From contig BJFQ01000001.1 of NCBI GenBank assembly GCA_014189895.1, forward strand, positions 62,001 through 126,000: 64,000 bases of DNA. Reading direction: 5' to 3'. The notes under the pieces were generated by a model. That model saw nothing but the letters and a program-made list of their open reading frames with translations. It ran no database searches and was not told the DNA's origin. Below, piece after piece: positions 42,422 through 51,582 of this stretch. The stretch is from Acidobacteriota bacterium. Its GTDB lineage: Bacteria; Acidobacteriota; Holophagae; Holophagales; Holophagaceae. Within the stretch, counting starts at the first letter, position 1, and each line of letters starts with the position of its first letter. The position numbers and the translations under genes were made by a program.

Positions 42422-44878
42422 ATGAACCTAATTCAAAAGATCCTATTGTTGCTCGTGATAGGTTTGGGGGGTTGGGTGAAGATGCCGGCCCAAACTACGT
42501 CCTTGCCTGTGCACCAAGCTTCTCGAAGAGGGAGCCCTATTGCCCTCGATGGGAAACTCGATGAACAAGATTGGCAAGTCGCTTATGTAACGGAAGGCTT
42601 TCGGCAAACATTTCCTAATTATTTAGCCGAGGCTCAAGGTCTCACTCGGGTTCGCATTTTATTTGACGAGAAAAACCTTTACGTGGGGGCGCGATTGTTG
42701 AAAAGCTCTCCGAATCAAAAAATTATGACCCGCTTAAACCGAAGAGATCAGCGTAATGAAGGTGCAGATAGTTTTTTTATCGGCCTCGACCCCATTTTAT
42801 CTCGCCGATCCGCTTATGTATTTGGCGTTACAGCGGCGGGTGTTCAATTCGACTTTATTGTTAATGATAGTCAGGGAGAGCGGGGGTTCGATTACGCTTG
42901 GGATGCTGTTTGGGAAAGTGCTGTATCCATCGATGACGAAGGATGGTCGGTTGAAATGCGAATCCCCTTGTCTGTCATGAAAATTCCTATCGGCAGCAGC
43001 GCACCGTGGGGTTTCAACCCGTGCCGAGCCGACAATGGCCAAGCCAAGGAGGAAAGTAAGTGGTATGTTCAGCCCCGCGACGTATCCAGCGGTATCGCGA
43101 ACTATCCCTTCCTCCAAGGCATCGAGCAACTAACTTTACAGCCCAAACGAGAGTGGACCCCCTTTATGGTTGCCAAAAAAGATATTTCGCGTTCCGAACC
43201 TAATCGCAATTTTCAATCCTCGCTCAATTTTGGTCTCGATGCTCGATTGAGTCTCCCGAATAATGCGCAACTAGATTTAGCCATCCAGCCCGATTTTGGT
43301 CAGGTCGAAGTTGATCAAACGGTGTTCAATCTGTCGGCACTTGAAACATCATTCCCAGAAAAAAGACCGTTTTTCACAGAGGGGTCTGATATTTTTCAAA
43401 TTAGTGGGCCTCCTTTCTTTTATAGCCGGCGTATAGGTCAGCCTACGTCCGCTCCGACGATCCAAGATGGAGAACAATTGCTGAGTTGGGATAGTTCCGC
43501 CGTCATCACAGGCGCCGCAAAATATACATCCAAGAGTGAAGGGGGTCTTAATATTGGTATTCTCGGAGCCAACACTAAAACGGCTGAGGCTTTTATCCGG
43601 TCAGCCAATGGATCTACGCGTATAGAGACCCTTTTGCCATCCACTAATTACGGGGTCATGCGAGTCTCACAAGCCTTAGATGATCGCGGGAGTTTTATCG
43701 GTGGATTTGCCTCGTGGGTTAATCGTTCGGGGCAGCAGAATAAAGATGCCCTAATCACTTCTGTGGATGGGGTTTGGCGAAACAAAGATCAAAGCTTTGA
43801 AGGGACCTTGTCGAACTCAAAGGTAGGACCTCCGGGCCAAACCTTGATCGATTGGCGAGGTCGTCTCAATTGGTCGAAAAGATGGTCTAATGGATCTTAT
43901 TTATTTATTAATCCCGTTTATGCTGGCCGGAATTTTGAGCTAAATGACCTAGGTTATCAATCTCGAACGGACGAAAAGCGCTTGAGTATGTTTGCAGGTC
44001 GAACTTGGGACAAGCCCATTGGCATGGCGCAAAATATGAACATCAATGTTCAATGGAACCTTGCGCGGGACGGTGCAAATCATTTAATTAGGAATGATAT
44101 GACTCTTACCTCTCGATTTAATACCAGTGACTTTTATCGAGTAAAAATTGATGGGTTCATTTTCGGCTACCGCGAAGATGATTATGAACTGAGGACTTTT
44201 TCTCACCTCAGAAAGAAATATTTGCCTCGTGGGGCTGCGCAGGGTTTGAGATTCGAAGTGGAGAGCCCTCAGTACAATGCGTGGCAGTGGGAGATTACTT
44301 TCGGTGGTGTGGGCGGAGATGAATCTCAGAAGGGGGTCCAGATTGAAAATAAATTTCAACTGTCCGACCAGTGGAAGATTGATTTAACTCATGGTCTTAA
44401 AAAAACTCGGGGAGACTATTGGTTTGAAACACGGGCGGGAGCCCCTGTGGGGTTTATCACGGGAATGTCTGATACAACGCCGATTATTGGCGAGCGTGAC
44501 CTGACCGAATTTACACAGCTTCTTAGGGCCAGCTATACCGCTAACGCCCGTTTAACGGTTCAGATGACTGCCGAGTGGGTGGGGGTTAATTACGTATACA
44601 GCAATCTTCGGTCTTATCTTCGCGACGGTATATACGCATCGGCCGGACTGTCTCAACGTTCTCGCAACGAAAGTTTTCGCTCATGGGTAGTCAACGTAAT
44701 TACGCGATGGGAGTACGCACCCGGATCATCTTTGTTTATCGTCTATGGGAAAAATACCATCAATAGCGACATCATCAGCATGCGGGGTGGCTTAAGCCCC
44801 TTCAGTGATCTAACCATGTTGCAGCATACGCCTTCCGATGACACCCTCCAAATCAAAATATCTCATCTGTTCCGATAA
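42422..44878 (+). CDS. Outer-membrane protein with CBM9-like domain and DUF5916 barrel
   Basis: An 818-residue exported protein. After a signal peptide (about 1-24) comes a CBM9/DOMON-type domain (about 33-210: 'IALDGKLDEQDWQVAY', 'RVRILFDEKNLYVGARL', 'DSFFIGLDP'), then a large DUF5916 domain predicted as an outer-membrane barrel, with 'DFGQVEVDQTVFNLSALETSFPEKRPFFTEGSDIFQ' in parts, which is the diagnostic block, and strands ending in 'IKISHLFR'. Members are common in Bacteroidota and Acidobacteriota, and their substrate is unknown; carbohydrate or peptide contact is suspected from the CBM9-like domain. ATG 42422 is preferred because AGGA and the signal peptide follow from it. The stop is 3 nt from the convergent thyX stop. 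Confidence 0.85.
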   Translation: MNLIQKILLLLVIGLGGWVKMPAQTTSLPVHQASRRGSPIALDGKLDEQDWQVAYVTEGFRQTFPNYLAEAQGLTRVRILFDEKNLYVGARLLKSSPNQKIMTRLNRRDQRNEGADSFFIGLDPILSRRSAYVFGVTAAGVQFDFIVNDSQGERGFDYAWDAVWESAVSIDDEGWSVEMRIPLSVMKIPIGSSAPWGFNPCRADNGQAKEESKWYVQPRDVSSGIANYPFLQGIEQLTLQPKREWTPFMVAKKDISRSEPNRNFQSSLNFGLDARLSLPNNAQLDLAIQPDFGQVEVDQTVFNLSALETSFPEKRPFFTEGSDIFQISGPPFFYSRRIGQPTSAPTIQDGEQLLSWDSSAVITGAAKYTSKSEGGLNIGILGANTKTAEAFIRSANGSTRIETLLPSTNYGVMRVSQALDDRGSFIGGFASWVNRSGQQNKDALITSVDGVWRNKDQSFEGTLSNSKVGPPGQTLIDWRGRLNWSKRWSNGSYLFINPVYAGRNFELNDLGYQSRTDEKRLSMFAGRTWDKPIGMAQNMNINVQWNLARDGANHLIRNDMTLTSRFNTSDFYRVKIDGFIFGYREDDYELRTFSHLRKKYLPRGAAQGLRFEVESPQYNAWQWEITFGGVGGDESQKGVQIENKFQLSDQWKIDLTHGLKKTRGDYWFETRAGAPVGFITGMSDTTPIIGERDLTEFTQLLRASYTANARLTVQMTAEWVGVNYVYSNLRSYLRDGIYASAGLSQRSRNESFRSWVVNVITRWEYAPGSSLFIVYGKNTINSDIISMRGGLSPFSDLTMLQHTPSDDTLQIKISHLFR

Positions 44879-44881
44879 GAG

Positions 44882-45565
44882 TTATCCAACGTCCGTAGAA
44901 AGCAGCGCCTCTAGACTCGCAGGAAAAGCATTTTCGACTAAAGACCTGACCGCATGAGCGTACTGTTGAATCTCCCATTGCGCATGGCTTTCTGAGCGAA
45001 GGCGGATGAAATGGGCAGCGGCTTGTAGAGAGGTAGTCCAATAAACTTCTGAATAAAGCCCGAGGGGTAAGATACAGCGGGCTTGTTCGCGACAAACCCC
45101 TAGAGCAAGAAGTTTTTTATACTCAGTGACAGCATGCTTGCACGCCATCTCGTAGGCACTTCGGGCTGTTTCGCGATGCATAGGATCAATCTCGCCTTCG
45201 CTGCCCTGCTTGTTATCTTTGGACTGTTGACGAAAAGACGCAGGGGTAAAAAACTCATCATCGGGAAATTCAACATAGCGGCCGCTGATCTCATTCCATG
45301 AACAACCGACCTGATGTTTCATCCATTGTCGAAATACAAAAATGGGTGCCTTCACGTGGAATTGAACATAGGCATGACGAAAAGGAGAAGTGTGTTCATG
45401 TTTCGCTAAGTACTGAATGAGTTTTTTATCTTTGTCTTCAAAATGCTCTTTGCGCTTACCAAAAGAAACACGGGCAGCATTGACGACGGACAGATCGCTT
45501 CCCATCATATCTACCAGACGCACAAAACCCTGATCTAGTACCTTAATCTCAGCATCTTGAGGCAT
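44882..45565 (-). CDS. thyX: FAD-dependent thymidylate synthase ThyX
   Basis: The 227-residue enzyme makes dTMP from dUMP using FAD, NADPH and methylenetetrahydrofolate. 'GSDLSVVNAARVSFGK', 'KHEHTSPFRHAYVQFHVKAPIFVFRQW' (split) and 'WNEISGRYVEF' identify the family. The ThyX signature, normally RHRx7S, is changed: at residues 83-85 it reads KHQ and there is one extra residue before the conserved NExSxRY. 'EQARCILPLGLYSEVYWTTSLQAAAHFIRLR' (split) with the C-terminal substrate-binding Arg matches well. GGAG lies 6 nt upstream of the ATG. No thyA is visible in the window, so this may be the only dTMP source. Confidence 0.92.
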   Translation of the reverse strand: MPQDAEIKVLDQGFVRLVDMMGSDLSVVNAARVSFGKRKEHFEDKDKKLIQYLAKHEHTSPFRHAYVQFHVKAPIFVFRQWMKHQVGCSWNEISGRYVEFPDDEFFTPASFRQQSKDNKQGSEGEIDPMHRETARSAYEMACKHAVTEYKKLLALGVCREQARCILPLGLYSEVYWTTSLQAAAHFIRLRSESHAQWEIQQYAHAVRSLVENAFPASLEALLSTDVG

Positions 45566-45641
45566 AGTTTTCTCCAGTCTTTAAGGTTGCCTGAGAGCCT
45601 GAGACAATGGAAGAGGGTAGTCAAACTTCCTAGGAGAACTG

Positions 45642-46289
45642 ATGAGATTCTTTATCGACACAGCCAATATTGAGGAGATCAAACGTATCAACGCCTTAGG
45701 CATCCTAGACGGAGTGACCACCAATCCATCCTTGATCGCTAAAGAAAGCGGGCGACCTTTTGAAGCCATCATTGAAGAAATTTGTTCCATTGTGAATGGC
45801 CCCATTAGCGCTGAGGTTATTAGTCTTGAAGCAGACGGAATGATTAGCGAAGGAAACAAATTAGCCAAGATTCACCCGAATGTTGTAGTCAAAGTTCCAA
45901 TGACCTTCGAAGGGCTCAAAGCGGCTAAAGCTTTCAAGGCGCTGGGTATTAAAACGAATGTCACGTTGTGCTTCAGTGCGACACAAGCCCTCATGGCTGC
46001 CAAAGCGGGAGCCACCTATGTTTCACCCTTTGTGGGCCGACTGGATGATATCAATCTCGATGGTATGGAATTGATCCGACAAATTGTTGAAATCTATGGG
46101 AACTATGGGCTTGAGACCTATGTTCTAGCCGCATCGATTCGGGGCCCCATCCATGTGACCGAAGCCGCGCTCGCCGGGGCTCATGTAGCCACTATCCCCA
46201 CAAAAGTCTTCGACCAAATGCTTCATCACCCCCTCACCGAAAAGGGTATTGAGGGGTTCCTAAAAGATTGGAAAAAGTCTGGGCGTTAA
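45642..46289 (+). CDS. tal: Transaldolase (small, type 3B / fructose-6-phosphate aldolase-like)
   Basis: A 215-residue TIM barrel with Schiff-base Lys84 in 'NVVVKVPMT'. Other blocks: '[14 protein letters not shown]', '[13 protein letters not shown]', '[14 protein letters not shown]', '[35 protein letters not shown]' in parts, and '[28 protein letters not shown]' in parts. The short length marks the subfamily that includes both real transaldolases of the pentose-phosphate pathway and fructose-6-phosphate aldolase. The Phe/Tyr that separates the two activities was not checked in detail. It is divergent from thyX with 76 nt between, and the carboxyltransferase gene follows 27 nt downstream. Confidence 0.93.
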   Translation: MRFFIDTANIEEIKRINALGILDGVTTNPSLIAKESGRPFEAIIEEICSIVNGPISAEVISLEADGMISEGNKLAKIHPNVVVKVPMTFEGLKAAKAFKALGIKTNVTLCFSATQALMAAKAGATYVSPFVGRLDDINLDGMELIRQIVEIYGNYGLETYVLAASIRGPIHVTEAALAGAHVATIPTKVFDQMLHHPLTEKGIEGFLKDWKKSGR

Positions 46290-46316
46290 AACAAAGAACT
46301 TGCACTGGAGATCTCA

Positions 46317-47855
46317 ATGAACTTAAAAAAGAAATTTGATCTACTAGAGAGTCAACGAGCTGACGCGCTCATCGGAGGAGGAGCAGAGCGTACTCAAAAA
46401 CAACATGAGGGGGGGAAGCTCACAGCGCGCGAGCGTATTGAGATCCTCGTAGATGAAAATTCATTTGAAGAAGTGGATGCCTTTAAGAAACACCGTCATG
46501 CTCCCCAGGAGCAAATACTAGGTGACGGAGTCATCACAGGTTTCGCCAAAATTGATGGGCGCCCCGTAGCGCTCTATGCTCAAGATTTTACAGTGTCTGG
46601 CGGCTCTCTATCAGAAGCCAATGCGCAAAAGATCTGCAAAGTCATGGATCATGCCATGAAGGTGGGCTGCCCTTTCATTGGCCTGAATGACAGTGGGGGG
46701 GCGCGCATCCAAGAAGGTGTTTTATCCCTCGGCGGCTTCGCAGATATCTTTCTTCGGAATACGTTGGCCAGCGGTGTGATTCCTCAGATTTCTCTCATCA
46801 TGGGGCCCTGCGCTGGGGGTGCTGTTTATAGCCCCGCGATTACGGACTTCATCACCATGGTGAAGGATACTTCATATATGTTTGTCACGGGTCCCGACGT
46901 GATCAAGGCTGTCACCCATGAAGAGGTTACCAAAGAAGAATTGGGGGGAGCAGCGACGCATAGTACCAAAAGCGGTGTGGCGCACTTTGTTCGCGCAAAT
47001 GATACCGAAGCCTTAACGCATACAAGAGAGCTTCTCTCTTTTTTGCCTAGCAACAACCTATCTAAAGCGCCCAAGTTCCCTTCGCCTAGCCACCCACCTT
47101 CCATCAATCCTGCCTTAGATGATCTGATCCCTGCTGATCCAAACAAGCCTTATGATATTCGAGGCATTATTAAAGGGGTCGTGGATGACGAGTATTTTCT
47201 GGAAGTACATCAAGCCTTCGCACCTAATATTGTCGTAGGTTTTGCACGCATGGGAGGCCAGTCGATTGGTATTGTGGCGAATCAGCCCGCCTATCTTGCA
47301 GGAGTCTTAGATATTTCATCAAGTGAAAAAGGGGCTCGATTTATTCGGTTTTGTGACGCCTTTAATATCCCCTTAGTTGTGTTTGAAGATGTGCCGGGTT
47401 TTATGCCAGGCGTTCAGCAAGAACATGGAGGCATCATACGCCACGGGGCCAAATTACTTTATGCATTTGCGGAAGCGACCGTCCCGAAAATTACGATCAT
47501 TACGCGTAAGGCTTACGGGGGCGCCTATTGCGTTATGGCCTCCAAGCATTTAAGAACGGATTTTAATTTTGCTTACCCCACTGCCGAGATCGCTGTGATG
47601 GGCGCAGAAGGGGCGATGAATATTCTTCACGCCAAAACCATTAAGGAATCGAAAGACCCCCAATCCAAAAAAAGCGAATTGGTTGAAGCGTATAACGAGA
47701 AGTTCGCCAACCCCAATATCGCCGCTGAATTAGGATTTGTCGACGAAGTGATCTTCCCACGAGAGACCCGAGAAAAAGTCTTGAAGGCTCTCTCCTTCTT
47801 GGAAACTAAACGGGACTATTTGCCCGCCAAGAAGCACGGCAATATCCCTCTTTAA
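46317..47855 (+). CDS. Acyl-CoA carboxylase carboxyltransferase (propionyl-/methylmalonyl-CoA type)
   Basis: A 512-residue carboxyltransferase subunit with tandem crotonase-like halves. N-terminal half: '[18 protein letters not shown]', '[17 protein letters not shown]', '[12 protein letters not shown]', '[16 protein letters not shown]', and the acyl-CoA loop 'FVTGPDVIK'. C-terminal half: '[37 protein letters not shown]' (split), 'FVEDVPGF'-type '[10 protein letters not shown]', and '[10 protein letters not shown]'. It transfers carboxyl groups between biotin and propionyl-CoA (PccB) or acts in methylmalonyl-CoA decarboxylase (MmdA). No biotin-carrier or biotin-carboxylase gene is adjacent, so the complex type is open. 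GGAG precedes the ATG. Confidence 0.93.
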   Translation: MNLKKKFDLLESQRADALIGGGAERTQKQHEGGKLTARERIEILVDENSFEEVDAFKKHRHAPQEQILGDGVITGFAKIDGRPVALYAQDFTVSGGSLSEANAQKICKVMDHAMKVGCPFIGLNDSGGARIQEGVLSLGGFADIFLRNTLASGVIPQISLIMGPCAGGAVYSPAITDFITMVKDTSYMFVTGPDVIKAVTHEEVTKEELGGAATHSTKSGVAHFVRANDTEALTHTRELLSFLPSNNLSKAPKFPSPSHPPSINPALDDLIPADPNKPYDIRGIIKGVVDDEYFLEVHQAFAPNIVVGFARMGGQSIGIVANQPAYLAGVLDISSSEKGARFIRFCDAFNIPLVVFEDVPGFMPGVQQEHGGIIRHGAKLLYAFAEATVPKITIITRKAYGGAYCVMASKHLRTDFNFAYPTAEIAVMGAEGAMNILHAKTIKESKDPQSKKSELVEAYNEKFANPNIAAELGFVDEVIFPRETREKVLKALSFLETKRDYLPAKKHGNIPL

Positions 47856-47884
47856 CTGCATGTTCTATATAGACCAGGAGCCTT

Positions 47885-49054
47885 ATGTTTAAAAAAATCC
47901 TCGCACTATTCTTACTCGTCACTTCTCTCACCGCCCAGGAGGCCGTCATCAAAGCTTCTTTGGGGCGATACGCCAAAGGCCAGCCCAATTTAGAAGATTT
48001 TAGAGCCGGAGGCCCGATCGAAACTTCTGTGATGCAGATGGAAGTTAAATCCGATTTTAGGATGCGTTATGTAGCGGCGCAGTGGCTCTTGGCCGCACAA
48101 ACGTTGCGATTTCAAAATCCATCCCTCGGTGCAGGGAACCCGAGGGCTTTATTCGATCGAGCTTGGTGGTTAGGCTGGGGAGCCTACCAGGATGCCATGT
48201 CCTCCGCTCCGCGAGAACTCTCGGGAGCCGAACGAGCGACTATGACCCAAGGGTTCGATCAGACTACGGGTGCCCGACGAGCAGACACTAAACTCACTCG
48301 GCAAGAGGAGGCGTTAGAGTTGTTGAGCATTCGTGATTTAGACCGGGATTTCATTATTAAGATGCGTAATCTCAATCTATCAATCGCTCTAGGGATGGAG
48401 GATTGGAACAAAGTAGCCCAAGCCCTCACAGTCATGGAGGGTGATTTAAATTTACCGGGTGTCGACCTTCAGGCGGTTTTCTATGCTGCTGCCCATACAG
48501 GCCATCTGCCAACCTTCGCTAAGGTTGCCAAGGGAATGCCTGAGTCTGCGATGAAAAGTTTTCATACCAAAGCTCTAGCCAGCCCCACAGAAGTGGACTA
48601 CAGCGCACTCCTTCGGCTAGCCGAACAACCTCTTCCTTCGGTCGGTCAAATGCCATCTTTTAATTCCTACGCCGTTCAAAATTACCGTATCCGCTTAATC
48701 AACGCAGAGGGATCAAACGCAACCCGCGTTGATGCTGCCAAACGAACACTGAGTGAATGGCAAAGTCGGGATGCGAGTGCTTTTGTCGACAGACCTTTCC
48801 AACGCATTGGAGCCCTGGCTCACTGGCTCAAGCCGGGCCAAGCTAACCTTTCGTTAACGGGTATTTGGGGGGAGAACGCGCTGATGATGGTGGGCTACTC
48901 AGACCAAGGAGGCGGCGAAACTCGCACCGAGACTTGGACCCTCAGGCCTTCCCCAACACAGGGGTTGTGGTCAGGCACTGTCATTCAAGAGACCATGTCT
49001 AAATCTGGAGAAAGACTCGTTTTAAAATTAGAAGCAGAAATTGAATTAAAATAG
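47885..49054 (+). CDS. Secreted protein of unknown function, first of a paralogous pair
   Basis: A 389-residue protein with a signal peptide ('FKKILALFLLVTSLTAQ', 1-18). I recognise no family. It shares a clear set of blocks with the next gene: 'DFRAGGPIE', 'YVAAQWLLAAQTLR', 'LLNG/RALFDRAW', 'AAHTGHLPTFAKV', 'GSNATRVDAAKRTLSEWQ', 'AHWLKPGQANLSLTGIWGENALMM', 'GETRTETWTL' and 'SGERLVLKLEAEIELK'. The middle is helical, the end looks like a beta-sandwich. The paired copies suggest a tandem duplication. It follows the carboxyltransferase gene by 29 nt, with no terminator seen. Location should be periplasm or outside. Confidence 0.6.
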   Translation: MFKKILALFLLVTSLTAQEAVIKASLGRYAKGQPNLEDFRAGGPIETSVMQMEVKSDFRMRYVAAQWLLAAQTLRFQNPSLGAGNPRALFDRAWWLGWGAYQDAMSSAPRELSGAERATMTQGFDQTTGARRADTKLTRQEEALELLSIRDLDRDFIIKMRNLNLSIALGMEDWNKVAQALTVMEGDLNLPGVDLQAVFYAAAHTGHLPTFAKVAKGMPESAMKSFHTKALASPTEVDYSALLRLAEQPLPSVGQMPSFNSYAVQNYRIRLINAEGSNATRVDAAKRTLSEWQSRDASAFVDRPFQRIGALAHWLKPGQANLSLTGIWGENALMMVGYSDQGGGETRTETWTLRPSPTQGLWSGTVIQETMSKSGERLVLKLEAEIELK

Positions 49055-49077
49055 TCAATCAACTAGGGGCTATTCAT

Positions 49078-50301
49078 ATGACACAGAAACTCTGTTTACT
49101 TTTGGTCTTACTCGCAACCTCATTAATGGGTCAAGTCGGCAGCAAGGCTGTTGCGACGGGTCCCGGGGGTACGGTCGAACTATGGTCAGGCCGGCCAACG
49201 ACCTATAGATTTGGCGTAGGCTTTGAGATCCAACCAAACCAAGCGCTGGGTACTGTCATCGGTAATACTACTGGGGTGGGTGGCTCGGAGGCTAATTTAA
49301 TGGCCAAGTCACTGCAGAATTATTTAAACAATGCTCCCGTTCTCAATGATTTCAGAGAAGGGGGGGTCATCGAAAAAATCATTATGGAAAAACTAAATCC
49401 CACAACCGCGAGTTTATCAACTGCTAATTATGTCGCTGCAAATTGGCTCCTCGCAGCCCATCTTTTACGATCAGCAGATGGGGCACTTGGATCTGCTAAT
49501 ACACGCCCTCTGTTAGACAAAGCGTGGGGTTTAACATATGAAAAATTCAACGGGGGTTTACCGACTCCTTTTGATGATCGGGCACGAACTTATTCTGCCT
49601 GGCTCGCAGGCACTTGGCTGAGGATTGCCATCGCTTCAGGTGATTTAAAGAGAATGGAAGAGGCTCTATCGCCCCTCCGAGAGGAACTCATCGTTATGCC
49701 TCAAAGCGAGAAAGTCAATATTTTTGTTGCGGCTTTGCATACAGGTCAAATTGGGAAATACCGCCACTATTTTACTGAACTACCTTCTGAAAGATTTATT
49801 CAGTCACGGACCAGGGCTCTGTCTGATCCCAATCAAATAGACTATCTTTCTATTCTCGATCTCATTAAAAGAACATCCTTCCCTGTGATTGACGCAAAAC
49901 AACTAGAGAGTGGTCCTAGGCGAGTGGGCCGCTATGCCACCCGGCTTAAAAGCGCTCAGGGATCTGACACCACCAGGGTTGACGCTGCCCGTAGGGCTTT
50001 GTCAGATTGGCAGGCTGTTGATAAGGGCCTGCTAGATTTTCAACTGATGGGGGGAGTAGTCCATTGGTTCAGGCCGGGTAAATATGGTATCCCCCTCAGT
50101 GGGATTCGCACACAAGATGCCTTTGATATGGCGGGTTCTGTGGACCTACCGAATGGCGAAGTCAGAACAGAATCCTGGTCGATGAAACGCATCCCGGGAA
50201 CCTCTCGATGGGTAGGAGAGCTAACTCAAAATTACCGATCTGGAAACGATGAGCGATTGACGCTAGTCCTCGAAACAGAAGTGGAACTCCTTTCTAATTA
50301 A
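49078..50301 (+). CDS. Secreted protein of unknown function, second of a paralogous pair
   Basis: A 407-residue homologue of the preceding gene with a signal peptide (about 1-19, 'LCLLLVLLATSLMGQ'). Matching blocks are 'DFREGGVIEKI', 'YVAANWLLAAHLLR', 'AALHTGQIGKYRHYF', 'GSDTTRVDAARRALSDWQ', 'VHWFRPGKYGIPLSGIRTQDAFDM', 'GEVRTESWSM' and 'NDERLTLVLETEVEL'. It has an extra N-terminal stretch of about 40 residues with Gly-rich turns. Divergence from its neighbour is large, so the duplication is old. The gap is 23 nt and the pair is likely co-translated. Function unknown; possibly an outer-surface or assembly factor used as a heteromer. Confidence 0.6.
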   Translation: MTQKLCLLLVLLATSLMGQVGSKAVATGPGGTVELWSGRPTTYRFGVGFEIQPNQALGTVIGNTTGVGGSEANLMAKSLQNYLNNAPVLNDFREGGVIEKIIMEKLNPTTASLSTANYVAANWLLAAHLLRSADGALGSANTRPLLDKAWGLTYEKFNGGLPTPFDDRARTYSAWLAGTWLRIAIASGDLKRMEEALSPLREELIVMPQSEKVNIFVAALHTGQIGKYRHYFTELPSERFIQSRTRALSDPNQIDYLSILDLIKRTSFPVIDAKQLESGPRRVGRYATRLKSAQGSDTTRVDAARRALSDWQAVDKGLLDFQLMGGVVHWFRPGKYGIPLSGIRTQDAFDMAGSVDLPNGEVRTESWSMKRIPGTSRWVGELTQNYRSGNDERLTLVLETEVELLSN

Positions 50302-50316
50302 CCTCACAATAGGTTA

Positions 50317-51087
50317 ATGGATTACGCTTCTCTAGCTTCGGGCTCTAAGGGAAATTGCCACGCCATACGCCACAACGGTGCTGTTTTATTAATCGACGCC
50401 GGTCTTTCCCTCCGGCAAGTGGAACGCCGAATGAATTTAATCGGTTGGGACGTTAGTTCCGTTCAGGGCGTCGCCATCACACATGAGCACAACGATCATA
50501 TTAGTGCTGTGCCTGTTTTATTGAGAAATACCGCTTGGCAATTCTTACTTACGGCACAAACCAAAAAAGCGATTGAACTTAAGACACACGTGGTGATCCC
50601 AGACGGTCGGTGGGTACCCATCCAAAGTGGGTCTTCATTGGAGTTTGGTCCTTGGACCATCAAGCCCTTCCCCTTGCCTCATGATGCCGTAGATCCCGTG
50701 GCCTTTCGGATCGAAAGCGAGGGGCGGTCTTTGGCAGTGATCACAGATCTCGGTCATATTTCTCAAGTAGTTCGTCAATCTTGCGCAGGGCTCGAGACCC
50801 TCGTCATTGAATCCAACTACGATGAGCAGATGTTGGTCGACGGCGGTTACACTCCCGAGCTCAAGGCAAGAATACTGAGCAAGGTCGGACATTTGAGTAA
50901 TGAGGATACGGCGGGTCTCTTAAGTACTATGGATACGTCGCACCTCCATCGTGTCGTGTTAGCTCATCTCAGTGAAGAAAATAATCACGCCGATTTAGCT
51001 CGCTCGTCAGCGATGATGGCTCTCCAGAATACGCGTGCACGTGTTTTCATAGCAGACCAGCACAACCCTGTGCTACCGTCGGTTTAG
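50317..51087 (+). CDS. MBL-fold metallohydrolase (YycJ/WalJ-like)
   Basis: The 256-residue protein has the metallo-beta-lactamase fold with metal motif THEHNDH (His56, His58, Asp60, His61). The start 'YASLASGSKGNCHAIRHNGAVLLIDAGL' (in pieces) is characteristic of the YycJ/WalJ group. Later 'PLPHDAVDPVAFRI', 'LAVITDLGHIS', 'LVIESNYDEQMLVDG' with 'GHLSNEDTAGLL', and 'VLAHLSEENNHADLA' complete the metal site. In Gram-positives YycJ is linked to wall metabolism and DNA repair; here it leads a group with FHA, TPR and zinc-ribbon genes. The substrate is likely nucleic acid or a phosphodiester, by family analogy. Confidence 0.88.
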   Translation: MDYASLASGSKGNCHAIRHNGAVLLIDAGLSLRQVERRMNLIGWDVSSVQGVAITHEHNDHISAVPVLLRNTAWQFLLTAQTKKAIELKTHVVIPDGRWVPIQSGSSLEFGPWTIKPFPLPHDAVDPVAFRIESEGRSLAVITDLGHISQVVRQSCAGLETLVIESNYDEQMLVDGGYTPELKARILSKVGHLSNEDTAGLLSTMDTSHLHRVVLAHLSEENNHADLARSSAMMALQNTRARVFIADQHNPVLPSV

Positions 51088-51093
51088 TCATCC

Positions 51094-51582
51094 ATGATTA
51101 TTGTTTGCCCGAGTTGTTCTGGCCGTTTTTACTATGATGAGAATCGATTTCAGGGCCGTGCGGCCAAGCGATTAGGTTGCCCGAATTGTGTCCACGAATT
51201 CGATATTCTCAATCCCCACCAACCCGCACCCATTGTGCCGTCTGGGCTCGATCCGCTTAAATTTAATCGGTATGTATTGCTGACCATCTCGGGTGTCCCG
51301 ATGGAGCCTTTTGTCATCCAACAGGCCTTCGTCTTGATTGGCCGATCCGAGGGTGAAATAATAACTCACGATCCTCAATGCAGTCGACGCCATGCGCACG
51401 TCCATCTTGAACAAGATGGGTCAGTTTGGTTAGAAGATTTAGGATCTACTAACGGAACACTTCTCAAGGGCCAACCCATCAAAGAAAAGAGTCGTCTCGA
51501 AAATAACTCAGAGTTTGCCTGTGGACAAACTCGGTTTCAACTCATGATTCACCCTATCGCTCGAAGCAGAAAGTCGACATGA
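51094..51582 (+). CDS. Zinc-ribbon and FHA-domain protein
   Basis: A 162-residue protein. The N-terminus is a zinc ribbon of the MJ0042 type: C5xxC8 in 'VCPSCSGRFYYDE' and C29xxC32 in 'LGCPNCVHEF'. A short linker with Pro residues leads to an FHA domain (about 66-150) with 'VLIGRSEGEIITHDPQCSRRHAHVHLEQDGSVWLEDLGSTNGTLLKG' (given in pieces): the phosphothreonine-binding Arg, Ser, Arg-His and Asn-Gly residues are all there. It should bind a phosphothreonine partner. No Ser/Thr kinase is in the window. Its stop overlaps the next start (ATGA), so it is made together with the TPR protein. Confidence 0.85.
   Translation: MIIVCPSCSGRFYYDENRFQGRAAKRLGCPNCVHEFDILNPHQPAPIVPSGLDPLKFNRYVLLTISGVPMEPFVIQQAFVLIGRSEGEIITHDPQCSRRHAHVHLEQDGSVWLEDLGSTNGTLLKGQPIKEKSRLENNSEFACGQTRFQLMIHPIARSRKST

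Noticed and set aside
45347-45362. TTCACGTGGAA inside thyX as another parS site
   Set aside because: Only the core agrees and the outer bases do not; it lies in coding sequence and can arise by chance.
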